The notes: generated by a model from the sequence alone, not told the origin. DNA of 20,901 bases from Calditrichota bacterium (GCA_024278715.1 JAJRSN010000104.1:1-20901); one strand, 5' to 3'. Positions 1 through 7,259 are shown, counted from the first letter of the stretch. Translations and numbers: made by a program.

Positions 1-1325
1 AAACGGAAATGTTCCGCGTCCGCCTGAAAGGGGTTTAGCCTTTTTGTGATTTTACCGAGCATTTCGTGATAGATTTGATACAATTGCGGTCGATCTTCCA
101 AAGACAAAAGCGTTTCTTCGCTCTCTTCCGGCTCTTTGGCGATTTCTTCCTCAATCGTCTCTTTTTCTTCCTTTTGACTGGTTATTGCGTCTTCTAACCT
201 TTCGGCTACTTTGGCAATAATTTCGCGTTGTTCCTGTGGCTGAACGTGCGCTTCAAAATGTTCCGTTTCCAGCAAAGTGACAAAAATATCTTCGAACGCC
301 GCTGTCATGGGTTCGGAAATCTCTTTAACTTTGTCCTTGTTATCTCTTAAGATGCGAATAATCGTATCACAGAAAAATTCCACGCCTGGATAACCGTGAA
401 TCATGCTGATCTCTTTAAGGGAGCGGAAATGCTTAATAACTTTTGATATGATCTTTTTACTGAATTTTCCCGACAGTAACCGGCGGATCAATTGAACATG
501 ATCCTCAACCTCGGATCGAAAATATTCCTTTAAAAGATCGTCAATCGTGACTTCGCTCTTTTCCACCGGCGTGACCTTTTCAAAAACGGGAAACTGTTTC
601 TGCTCGATAATGGTCTTAAATAGTTCGGGATGTTCGTTTTTAAAAGAAACCGCCTTTTTTACAAACGATTCGATATTGGAACTCAACCGTTTCATCAAAC
701 TTTTCGCCGAGCTCTCTTCAAAATTCAAGGGAACAATTTGGTTGATTAATTCGACCAGCGCGCTTACATCGGCATGAACTGCTTCTTCGGATTCTCTTTT
801 TTCCAAAAGGAGATCAAAGAGCAAACCGAACTCTTCCCGCTCTTCCTGCGGCAGTAATTTTTTTAGCGTCGATTCCGCTTCCCGCATGTAAAATTCGGTA
901 AAACTGAGTTGAGGTTCTTTTTTTTCTGGTTTAATTTTCGGTCGGCGCGGTTTTTGGGGCTGTAATTCTTCGATAAGCGTTCTTAGCGAATTCATGATGT
1001 CTTCATCTTCCACCATCAGGGAGTAAAGATTAATGAAATCGCCGCTGAGCTCTTCCAGATTTTCCACCGCTTTTTGCGGAGGAATTTTTTCGGCGCGATC
1101 TAACATGTCAAACAGAAAAATCGACATTTCACTGGTATCCTGATAATGCGCCAACTTTTCCAGAACCAGAATAGGATCTTCGGCAAAACGCATATTCTGA
1201 GCCACTGCTTCTAAAAACCGATAGGCGTCGGAACTGAATTGGGTTCGCGCCTTAGTCAGAACTTTTTTCATGAATTCAACGATAAAGAATGTATTAAAAG
1301 AAATGGCTTTATCTTTATTTAACAT
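1..1325 (-). CDS. CheA-like chemotaxis histidine kinase, N-terminal part (partial, runs off left edge)
   Basis: An open frame without stop runs from an ATG at 1325 to the window edge: 441 codons plus two bases. GGAGC lies 7 bases before the ATG and the chemoreceptor gene ends 16 bases upstream. The visible protein is mostly helical and charged. Residues about 262-330 resemble an HPt domain: YFRSEVEDH is followed by KHFRSLKEISMIHG, which aligns with the usual FHTLKGSAGMxG motif but has Arg301 at the phosphorylated His position. Residues 383-410 are a Glu-rich linker, and a new helical segment follows. No kinase, dimerisation or CheW-like domain is in view; these would lie beyond the edge. Calling it CheA/ChpA/FrzE-like rests on this degenerate HPt and on the adjacent mcp and cheW. 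It could instead be a large scaffold protein of the same array. That it is coding is very likely; the family call is moderate. Confidence 0.65.
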   Translation of the reverse strand, partial: MLNKDKAISFNTFFIVEFMKKVLTKARTQFSSDAYRFLEAVAQNMRFAEDPILVLEKLAHYQDTSEMSIFLFDMLDRAEKIPPQKAVENLEELSGDFINLYSLMVEDEDIMNSLRTLIEELQPQKPRRPKIKPEKKEPQLSFTEFYMREAESTLKKLLPQEEREEFGLLFDLLLEKRESEEAVHADVSALVELINQIVPLNFEESSAKSLMKRLSSNIESFVKKAVSFKNEHPELFKTIIEQKQFPVFEKVTPVEKSEVTIDDLLKEYFRSEVEDHVQLIRRLLSGKFSKKIISKVIKHFRSLKEISMIHGYPGVEFFCDTIIRILRDNKDKVKEISEPMTAAFEDIFVTLLETEHFEAHVQPQEQREIIAKVAERLEDAITSQKEEKETIEEEIAKEPEESEETLLSLEDRPQLYQIYHEMLGKITKRLNPFQADAEHFR

Positions 1326-1341
1326 TGCAAAGCTCCATTCC

Positions 1342-3123
1342 TCAGTTACTTAATTTGAATTTTTCCACGGCTTTATTTAATTCTTTAGATAAAGACTCCA
1401 ATTGTGAAGCCGCATCTTTTGACTGTTGCGCGCGTTCTGCGGTTTTTCGCGCTATGCCTGTAATTTCTTCCAGAGACACCGCAATTTGCTGACTGTATTT
1501 TGTTTGATTTTTTGTCGCTTCGGAAATATCGATAGCCGCGTTGGAAGAAACCTCAACCTTCTCGAAAATTTCGCGTAGGGCGTCGCCGGCTTTATCGACC
1601 AGACGGGTTCCTTCGGTTACCTCTTGGCTTCCCACTTCAATTGTCGTTAACGTTTTTGTAATGCTATTTTGAATGGCTTCTATCAGTTTGGAAATTTCTT
1701 CCGCGGAGGTATTGGAGCGTTCAGCCAAATTACGAATTTCGTCGGCTACAACGGAAAAACCTCTTCCGGCTTCGCCGGCTCGCGCCGCTTCTATGGAAGC
1801 GTTCAGGGCAAGCAAATTGGTTCTGCTGGAAATTTCTGCGATGAAGTCGGATATTTCACCGATTCGGGCGGAATTTTCATCCAAAAAGCGAACCTGCTTC
1901 ATGGTTTCGCGCACGGCGTTTCGGATATTGTGCATTCCCTGAATCGCCCGTTTAACCACTTCGCTGCCTCTCTCCGCCACATCCCGCGCTTCGCGCGCCG
2001 CTTCCGCCGCTTTTTGCGCGCTTTCGTTTGTTTCCAAAAACAATTCGTTCATCTCTTTGGCGGAATGGCTGATTTTCTCGGTCTGAACCGCCTGTTCCGC
2101 GGCTCCCTTCGCCATCTCTTCAATATTATCCAATATGCCTTCGGTGGAACTGGCAACCTGCGAAGCCGCCTTTTTAACATCACGTATTAAAGCGCTCAGA
2201 TCGCTGATCATTAAATTGAACGAGTCGGAAAGTGCGCCCAGAGCGTCCGCCGTTACGTTTGCCTGAATTGTAAAATCGCCTTCCGCAGCGGCGGTAACGA
2301 TTCGCAGGAATTCCTTGATCTGTTTCTGCTCTTCCTCCCGGCTTAAACGCGTCTCTTCCACCTGCGTTATCCGCTTGGATGTTTCTTCCAGCAGGGAAAC
2401 TTCATCGCCAAGATACCGAACGTTAAACTCCGGCTTTAAGACCGTTTTCCCTTCTTTTAATCTTTGTAAGTTCTCTTTTAAATAAAGAAGAGATAAATCC
2501 AAAGGACGCATCAGAAAGAACAGAATAATTTCCAGCAAAATAAAAATTATCAAAAGGGCGAGACCGTGCGTGTAAAATATTTTGATTACGGACGATCTTT
2601 GGGGGTTCAGGTCTTCTTCCACAATAACCAGAACATCCGTCATATTTTGATTTTTTTTAATCGGATAAATAAGCGAATACAAATACCTGTCGTTTCTTTT
2701 TTCAAAATGCCCTGTTTCGCGGTCGGTTTTGTACGCTTCTTTCATTTCCAGCCATAAATCGAAAGGTTTACCCACAGCTTCTTTTCCGCTTTCATCGAAA
2801 ATAATTTCGGATACCGTGTCTTTTAAACGGACAATCCTCAGCTTTACGCGAATGGGTATCTTAAATTCTTTTTTGAAATTACTAATTCTCAACTTCAGTT
2901 TTTCATAAAAATTCTGATCCTTTTCCTGCCGAATCAAAGAATCCACAGGAAGACGTTCAACCAGAGCGTGAGCTATCAAAGAAAGTTGAGGGGTTTTATT
3001 AATAATAAGCTGATCCAATTCTTTATTTTTTTGCCAGATTGTTGCCAGAATCGAACTCGCAAGCAGTATGACAAAAAGAGCAACACTGATTTTGTAGTAA
3101 AGAGATTTGACACCTGTTTTCAT
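1342..3123 (-). CDS. Methyl-accepting chemotaxis protein with two membrane segments and HAMP domains
   Basis: A 593-residue transmembrane chemoreceptor that senses a signal outside the membrane and controls a CheA kinase through CheW. A hydrophobic helix at about 11-29 and a second at about 183-204 frame an external sensor region of about 150 residues that I cannot assign to a named fold. A HAMP linker follows at about 205-256, and a second HAMP-like segment (AEGDFTIQANVTADALGALS) lies near 280-316. The long signalling coiled coil has the diagnostic hairpin tip at about 421-460, including TNLLALNASIEAARAGEAGR. No C-terminal CheR-tethering pentapeptide is visible; the protein ends KFKLSN. The start has GAGG 5 bases upstream. 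It sits between cheW and the cheA-like gene, so it is probably their dedicated receptor. Ligand unknown. Confidence 0.95.
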   Translation of the reverse strand: MKTGVKSLYYKISVALFVILLASSILATIWQKNKELDQLIINKTPQLSLIAHALVERLPVDSLIRQEKDQNFYEKLKLRISNFKKEFKIPIRVKLRIVRLKDTVSEIIFDESGKEAVGKPFDLWLEMKEAYKTDRETGHFEKRNDRYLYSLIYPIKKNQNMTDVLVIVEEDLNPQRSSVIKIFYTHGLALLIIFILLEIILFFLMRPLDLSLLYLKENLQRLKEGKTVLKPEFNVRYLGDEVSLLEETSKRITQVEETRLSREEEQKQIKEFLRIVTAAAEGDFTIQANVTADALGALSDSFNLMISDLSALIRDVKKAASQVASSTEGILDNIEEMAKGAAEQAVQTEKISHSAKEMNELFLETNESAQKAAEAAREARDVAERGSEVVKRAIQGMHNIRNAVRETMKQVRFLDENSARIGEISDFIAEISSRTNLLALNASIEAARAGEAGRGFSVVADEIRNLAERSNTSAEEISKLIEAIQNSITKTLTTIEVGSQEVTEGTRLVDKAGDALREIFEKVEVSSNAAIDISEATKNQTKYSQQIAVSLEEITGIARKTAERAQQSKDAASQLESLSKELNKAVEKFKLSN

Positions 3124-3173
3124 AGGGACCTCGCCAATTAAAACTTTTTAAGCACCGCCTTTAAAAGCGTCCG

Positions 3174-3629
3174 TTATTCAAACCGATATTTATTCAGAGC
3201 GTTCGATTCAAAAAGAGACGGTAAATCCAAAACGTAAACCGAGCCGTATTTTCCGTCTTCGTACATCGCCGAAACATAAGGCAAAAGGTCCGGCTGCAAG
3301 TCGCTGCCCGGTATTTGCATCTGATCGGTTTCCAAAGAGCGCATTTCCATTACTCTTTCGGCTAACAATCCGGCGGATTTACCGTTAACTTCGCACGCTA
3401 CCACAAAGTAATCCGGCAATAGTTTTTGAGCGCCCAGTCCCAAAATCGGACAAACATCGATTAAAGAAATAATTTTTCCCCGCAAATTAAAAACACCGAC
3501 AAACTGCGGATCAACATTAGGCAATCTTGTCACTTTGGGCAAGGGCAGTACTTCTCTGATGTATTTAATTTCAATCGCAAATAACTGTTCTAAAAGGTTA
3601 ACCAGAGAAACGCGTGTTTCAGTTTCCAT
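3174..3629 (-). CDS. cheW: CheW-like chemotaxis coupling protein
   Basis: A 151-residue single CheW domain, the adaptor that links chemoreceptor tips to the CheA kinase in the cytoplasmic array. The first strand pattern is short but present (VSLVNLLEQLFAIEIKYIRE). It is followed by the family landmark FVGVFNLRGKIISLIDV at about 43-59, and then by the second half of the two-barrel fold through VYVLDLPSL near the C-terminus. Length is normal for a stand-alone CheW. It begins 13 bases after the response regulator gene and ends 50 bases before the chemoreceptor gene, which supports one transcript. The ribosome binding site is weak (GTGGT about 8 bases before ATG). A sequence with changed surface residues could belong to a specialised array rather than the flagellar chemotaxis one. 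Confidence 0.93.
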   Translation of the reverse strand: METETRVSLVNLLEQLFAIEIKYIREVLPLPKVTRLPNVDPQFVGVFNLRGKIISLIDVCPILGLGAQKLLPDYFVVACEVNGKSAGLLAERVMEMRSLETDQMQIPGSDLQPDLLPYVSAMYEDGKYGSVYVLDLPSLFESNALNKYRFE

Positions 3630-3642
3630 AATTTACCACTTT

Positions 3643-4617
3643 TTATTCGTTTAATAACTTTTTGATATTCTGAACCAGCTCTTCGTCGCGAAAGGGTTTT
3701 GGCAGAAATGCATCGGCTCCTTCGGCTTTTGCCTTTTCAATCATTTGAGGAGAATCTTTACCCGAAAGCATAATGACCGGAATTCCGAGAGAAGCCTTAA
3801 TGGTTTTAAGCAAATCGATGCCGTTAATATCGGGCAGCATCAAATCCAGAATAATCAAATCCGGCTTTACGTCATCAAGGGCTTTTAATCCGTCTTTACC
3901 CGTAACCGCCGTTTCCAGACTGTAGTTTTCCTCTTCAAGGGCAAGCTCAACCATTTTACGGATAACAATACTATCGTCGATCACCAGAATCGTCTTTTCG
4001 CCCGTTTTTTCTTTTACTGCGGGCGGCTCTTCCGCGATCTCTTCTGTTAACTGCTCCGGCTTATCCAGTTCAAGATCGAATTTAACGCCTTCATCCTGTT
4101 CTCTTGCTTCGGGAAGTTCTATCTCAATCTCCGGTTCAGCCGCTTCGGCTTGTTCTTCTTTTTCCGTTTTTTCTTCCGGCTCCGTTTCAACTTCCCGATT
4201 TTCAAGCTGACTCGATAGTTCCGAAATATCAAAATCTTCGATTTCCGCTTCTTTTTCGCCTTCGTTTTCCGGCTCTGCAAAAATTTCGGGAATTCCGGTT
4301 TCCGGTTCTTCTTCCGGGGTTTCCTCTTTTATTTCTTCCGCCGCTTCTTCGATTTTCGTTTCTTCCTGTACGGGGGGTTCTTCTTCGGAAAGCGCCTCTG
4401 CGGGTTCTTCGGCTTCCAGAGTCAAAATCAATCCTTCTTTTTCCAAATTTTTCAGAGCGTTTTCAATTGCGCTCTCTTCTTCTTCCAAATATGCTTTTAA
4501 ATCTGAAATACTCTGTTTTTCATCAACCAAAAACAAGACTTTCCATGCTAAATAGGGCAATTTAACAGAATGGATTTTTTGATCGATATCATCTGTTCGC
4601 TTATAATATCTCTCCAC
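3643..4617 (-). CDS. Response regulator: winged-helix-like N-terminus, acidic linker, C-terminal receiver
   Basis: A 324-residue protein with an unusual layout. Residues 1-70 look like a small winged-helix domain, with the pattern VLFLVDEKQSISDLKAYL then ALKNLEKEGLIL, similar to the region seen in PatA/DUF4388-type regulators. Residues about 70-205 are a low-complexity linker dominated by Glu with Pro, Ala and Lys. Residues 207-324 are a CheY-type receiver with Asp214/Asp215 for metal binding, Asp258 as the phosphorylation site (LIILDLMLP), Ser285 and Lys307, so it should be active. The start codon is GTG with AAGGA 7 bases upstream. It lies 14 bases after parA and 13 before cheW. It probably receives phosphate from the downstream CheA-like kinase. 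Its target is unknown; DNA binding by the N-terminal part is only a possibility. Confidence 0.93.
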   Translation of the reverse strand: MERYYKRTDDIDQKIHSVKLPYLAWKVLFLVDEKQSISDLKAYLEEEESAIENALKNLEKEGLILTLEAEEPAEALSEEEPPVQEETKIEEAAEEIKEETPEEEPETGIPEIFAEPENEGEKEAEIEDFDISELSSQLENREVETEPEEKTEKEEQAEAAEPEIEIELPEAREQDEGVKFDLELDKPEQLTEEIAEEPPAVKEKTGEKTILVIDDSIVIRKMVELALEEENYSLETAVTGKDGLKALDDVKPDLIILDLMLPDINGIDLLKTIKASLGIPVIMLSGKDSPQMIEKAKAEGADAFLPKPFRDEELVQNIKKLLNE

Positions 4618-4631
4618 GGTCCCATCCTTTC

Positions 4632-5408
4632 TTAGAGTTTATTCTCAATTTTTTTGCTCATTATTTCTTCCGCTAATTTAAGATATCTTACGGCTCCTTC
4701 CGAATGGATGGCGTGTAATATCACCGGTTTTCCCACCGAAGGAGCTTCCGCTACTTTCGAGTTTCTCGGAATTATTGTTTCGAAGACAAGATTTTTAAAT
4801 GTCATTCTTAAATACTCGACAATTTCCTTTTGTTTCTTTATTCTCCTATCGAACATTGTAATTAAAATTCCGCCGATTTTCAATTGCCTGTTATATTTTT
4901 TACTAATGCTCTTAAGGGTATTTAAAAATTTACCCAGCGCCTTTAGAGCATAATATTCCGAAACCACGGGAATAATCACGGAATCAGCCGCCACCAGACC
5001 GTTTAAGGTCATGGAACCTAAGTTTGGGGGACAATCGATAATAATATAATCGTAAATTTTTTTGACCGGATTAATAATAGTTTTTAAAAGGTCTAACTTT
5101 AACGCTTTGCTGTACAGCTCAATCTCCTGATCCTCGGATCGGATATTTGTCGGTATTAAATCCAAATTGTCCAGACCGCTGTTAATAATTGTCCCGGTTA
5201 AAGGCATATTTTTAACCATTACTTCATACAAGCCAAATTTAATATGATAATCCTCCAAATGAAAACTAATTCCAATGCTTCCCTGTGGGTCAAGATCGAC
5301 AAGTAATACCGATTTGTTAAAAATGGCAAGACTTGTACCGAGATTTACCGCTGTGGTTGTTTTTCCGACTCCGCCTTTTTGACTTGAGATGGATATAATT
5401 TGTCCCAT
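4632..5408 (-). CDS. parA: ParA/Soj-family ATPase, probably positioning the chemosensory array
   Basis: A 258-residue ParA-type ATPase. The deviant Walker A motif KGGVGKTT is at 11-18, the A' motif DLDPQG at 38-43 and the Walker B strand YIIIDCPP at 121-128. The length and the late ARYLK-like segment (AVRYLKLAEEIM) match Soj-type proteins without an N-terminal helix-turn-helix. Such ATPases form gradients on the nucleoid to segregate chromosomes, plasmids or protein clusters. No parB and no partition sites are nearby, while the next four genes are chemosensory. The likely role, by analogy with Vibrio ParC and Rhodobacter PpfA, is segregation of a chemoreceptor array. That role is inference from context; the family call is firm. 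The gene starts 26 bases after the preceding gene, with GGAAAG as ribosome binding site. Confidence 0.95.
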   Translation of the reverse strand: MGQIISISSQKGGVGKTTTAVNLGTSLAIFNKSVLLVDLDPQGSIGISFHLEDYHIKFGLYEVMVKNMPLTGTIINSGLDNLDLIPTNIRSEDQEIELYSKALKLDLLKTIINPVKKIYDYIIIDCPPNLGSMTLNGLVAADSVIIPVVSEYYALKALGKFLNTLKSISKKYNRQLKIGGILITMFDRRIKKQKEIVEYLRMTFKNLVFETIIPRNSKVAEAPSVGKPVILHAIHSEGAVRYLKLAEEIMSKKIENKL

Positions 5409-5434
5409 TATCTGTTGCTTTCCAAATTAATTTC

Positions 5435-6535
5435 TTACCTGCCCGATTTTCTTTTGGTGATAAGTTGTAAAATATCCGGTTGTTCTTTAATTGTCGTAAA
5501 CGAAAAAAGACAATATCCGTTTAGTTTCTCTTTTTCAACGTCTCTTATTCTCATACTCAATTCATACTTGTTTAGATAATAGGCTCCTATTCCGCATATA
5601 ATTCGATCGTCGTATTTTAATGATTTCGCCATTTTTAGATTTTTCTTAAATTCTTTATAATCGGGCGTATAATTCATTATTATAATATTATCGCTTTTTT
5701 CGGTTTTTAGCCATTCGAGCCAGTCCTGAAAATAGATATTTTTCGCCTCTTGCCAATCGGGTTTAACAGCCGCCGAAACCACGGCTTCGGGATCAACTTC
5801 TTTAACGTAGCGGTAAAGTTCGCCCACAAATTGCGAAAGATTTTTTTGTAAAAATTTTCCGTATTCATCCATCACATATCTGTATCTCATATCTGCGGTG
5901 CCTGCTAAAAGCTGCGACACCTTTGCAGGATCGACATAATAGTCGCGCATGAATTTAGCTCTAAGATGTTCGGAATAACTTACGGGTATCGGCGGATAAC
6001 GGGTATAATCAAGATGAACGCCGTCTATTTCATAGCTTGTCAATAAAGATTTTATCAACCGTTTTATTCCGCTCATGTTAATCGAAGCATCCGGATCCAC
6101 AAAGTAACCCTCGATGCCGATTTTTTTTAATTTCTTTAACGATATTAAATTGTCTTTGTCGTCGGTCATCAGATGATTTTGATCGATTAAATAGGGATGA
6201 TTAAAATTCGCGGGCTTTTTTACGTCAGACCAGATATAAAGCGTGTTTATCCAGGCGTGAACGCGGATATTATTTTGACGGCAAAAATTTACGATTTCCG
6301 CCAATGAAACGGAATTGCCGTTGTTAGCAGGATTGTCGGACAGTCGATAGACATTTTTACCCAAAGCTCTGACCTGCAGATAAATATCGGTTAAGTTAAC
6401 CGCCTGATCGATTTCCTCGAGCAATCGTAGGTCTTCGCGGGTGTTTAAGGTGTTCCTCACTATCCACAAACCACGATGTTGAGCAAACAGCATTGAAAAC
6501 GAAATAAATAAAATGCAAAAAACAATCCGAAACAT
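5435..6535 (-). CDS. Secreted glycosyl-hydrolase-like protein (GHL10/DUF187 family)
   Basis: A 366-residue exported protein. Residues 1-18 form a signal peptide: one Arg, then a hydrophobic stretch ending LFA before Gln19. The mature part begins RGLWIVRNTL, the usual first strand of the GHL10 (DUF187) barrel, and continues with VHAWINTLYIWS (92-103), GVHLDYTRYP (172-181) and IIIMNYTPDY (284-293), at the expected strand ends of a TIM barrel. Asp176 is a candidate catalytic or ligand residue. The family is thought to act on polysaccharides or peptidoglycan; the substrate here cannot be told. It is the first gene after the ribosomal terminator and 26 bases ahead of parA, so it probably heads the chemosensory operon. 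No clear Shine-Dalgarno sequence precedes the ATG, and a perfect palindrome ends 10 bases upstream. Confidence 0.85.
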   Translation of the reverse strand: MFRIVFCILFISFSMLFAQHRGLWIVRNTLNTREDLRLLEEIDQAVNLTDIYLQVRALGKNVYRLSDNPANNGNSVSLAEIVNFCRQNNIRVHAWINTLYIWSDVKKPANFNHPYLIDQNHLMTDDKDNLISLKKLKKIGIEGYFVDPDASINMSGIKRLIKSLLTSYEIDGVHLDYTRYPPIPVSYSEHLRAKFMRDYYVDPAKVSQLLAGTADMRYRYVMDEYGKFLQKNLSQFVGELYRYVKEVDPEAVVSAAVKPDWQEAKNIYFQDWLEWLKTEKSDNIIIMNYTPDYKEFKKNLKMAKSLKYDDRIICGIGAYYLNKYELSMRIRDVEKEKLNGYCLFSFTTIKEQPDILQLITKRKSGR

Positions 6536-6545
6536 AGAAATAAAC

Positions 6546-6576
6546 TCTATATATTTAATAAAATTAAATATATAGA
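6546..6576. repeat. Perfect 14-bp inverted repeat, AT-rich, in the intergenic region
   Basis: Left arm TCTATATATTTAAT at 6546-6559, a loop of three A at 6560-6562, and right arm ATTAAATATATAGA at 6563-6576, with no mismatches. It ends 10 bases before the start codon of the GHL10-like gene. It is not followed by a T-run on either strand, so it is a poor terminator. It could be an operator for a dimeric regulator, since the candidate -10 box lies in its right arm. It could also be an RNA hairpin in the 5' leader if transcription starts further upstream, or a chance product of AT-rich sequence, though 14 perfect pairs make chance less likely. Confidence 0.8.
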
Positions 6577-6595
6577 AGTGATCAACTTAATGCAA
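6567..6595 (-). promoter_or_regulatory. Candidate promoter of the GHL10-parA-chemosensory operon
   Basis: Reading the minus strand, TTGCAT (6595-6590) and TATATT (6572-6567) are separated by 17 bases, resembling -35 and -10 boxes. The -10 matches the consensus at five of six positions, the -35 only at about three. A promoter is expected here because the intrinsic terminator lies just upstream and a new unit begins at 6535. The AT-rich palindrome makes TATA-like words easy to find, so the exact boxes are uncertain. Confidence 0.3.
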
Positions 6596-6617
6596 GCATG
6601 AACGTAAGTAAGCTGAG

Positions 6618-6649
6618 AAAAAAAAACCGTTCCCAGACGGAAACGGCTT
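6618..6649 (-). terminator. Intrinsic terminator of the ribosomal protein operon
   Basis: On the minus strand CCGTTTCC (6646-6639), loop GTCT and GGGAACGG (6634-6627) form an 8-bp stem with one G-T wobble. The stem is followed directly by nine T (6626-6618). It lies 22 bases after the rplQ stop codon. Read on the plus strand the stem would contain a C-A mismatch and no T-run follows it, so it acts for the minus strand. It separates the ribosomal genes from the chemosensory unit. Confidence 0.9.
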
Positions 6650-6671
6650 TTCTTTAAAGCTGATTCTTTTT

Positions 6672-7259
6672 TTACTCTTTTTTGTCGGCAGATTTTTGTT
6701 CAGGAGAATTTTCCTGCTTTTCTTCGGAAGATTTAGCTTTGGTTTCAGGCTTATTTTCTGCAGGTTCTTTAGCGGGCTCTTCCTTAGCTTCCGTTTTTTT
6801 CTTAGGTTCTTCAGCCTTAACTTCCGGTTCTTTCGACTTTTCCGGCGCAGGAGTTTCAGTATGTTTTTTCTTTTTCTTTTTATCCGCTTTAGTCTGTACT
6901 TTTTCGAAACCTACCAGTTGAAAAATTGAGATCAGCGCGTTATCGCCTTTGCGATTTCCCAATTTAATGATTCTGGTGTAACCTCCGTTACGATCTTCGT
7001 AAATAGGAGCGATCTCATCGAAAAGAGTAGTAACTGCTCTTTTATCCTGCAAAAGCCTGAAGGCTAAACGGCGATGATGAAGAGACCCTTTTTTACCGTA
7101 GGTAATCAACCGTTCCACATAATGCCGTAATTCTTTTGCCTTGGCAAGCGTGGTTCGGATTTCTTTATGTTCTATCACCTGCGCAGCTAAATTTTTCATT
7201 AAAGCCTTTTTATGGCTCGCGGTTCTGCCTAAATGATTTCCTTTTTTCCTGTGTCGCAT
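6672..7259 (-). CDS. rplQ: Ribosomal protein L17 with long charged C-terminal tail
   Basis: Large-subunit protein L17, located near the peptide exit side of the 50S subunit. Residues 1-118 are the standard L17 fold, opening MRHRKKGNHLGRTASHKKAL and ending GDNALISIFQLVGFE. Residues 119-195 are an added tail made almost only of Lys, Glu, Pro, Ala, Ser and Thr, with a Lys run at 127-132. Standard L17 is about 115-130 residues, so the protein is roughly 70 longer than usual. The tail is probably disordered. Extended L17 tails occur in some FCB-group bacteria; a function is not known to me. AGGG lies 8 bases before the ATG, rpoA ends 20 bases upstream, and the terminator follows. Confidence 0.98.
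   Translation of the reverse strand: MRHRKKGNHLGRTASHKKALMKNLAAQVIEHKEIRTTLAKAKELRHYVERLITYGKKGSLHHRRLAFRLLQDKRAVTTLFDEIAPIYEDRNGGYTRIIKLGNRKGDNALISIFQLVGFEKVQTKADKKKKKKHTETPAPEKSKEPEVKAEEPKKKTEAKEEPAKEPAENKPETKAKSSEEKQENSPEQKSADKKE

Noticed and set aside
547..777. A 76-codon plus-strand frame near the left edge
   Set aside because: It is antisense to the partial CheA-like gene, whose minus-strand frame is open through all of 1-1325 and has a good start.
1669..2190. A 173-codon open frame on the plus strand inside the chemoreceptor gene
   Set aside because: It lies fully antisense to a clear chemoreceptor with its conserved tip, has no family resemblance, and is Phe/Gly/Arg-rich as expected from reading the Ala/Glu/Ser-rich coiled coil backwards.
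4104..4565. A 153-codon plus-strand frame opposite the acidic linker of the response regulator
   Set aside because: Its Leu/Phe/Pro/Arg-rich content is what the reverse complement of Glu-rich repeats gives. No ribosome binding site and no recognisable domain.
6546..6576. The AT palindrome as a second intrinsic terminator
   Set aside because: The stem has almost no GC pairs and no T-run follows on the minus strand (GTTTATTTCT). The true terminator is at 6618-6649.
6860..6885. A-rich run in rplQ (minus strand) as a programmed frameshift site
   Set aside because: The Lys run contains AAAAAAC, but the zero frame reads AAA AAA C rather than the A AAA AAC phase needed for -1 slipping. The zero frame continues to a normal stop and terminator.
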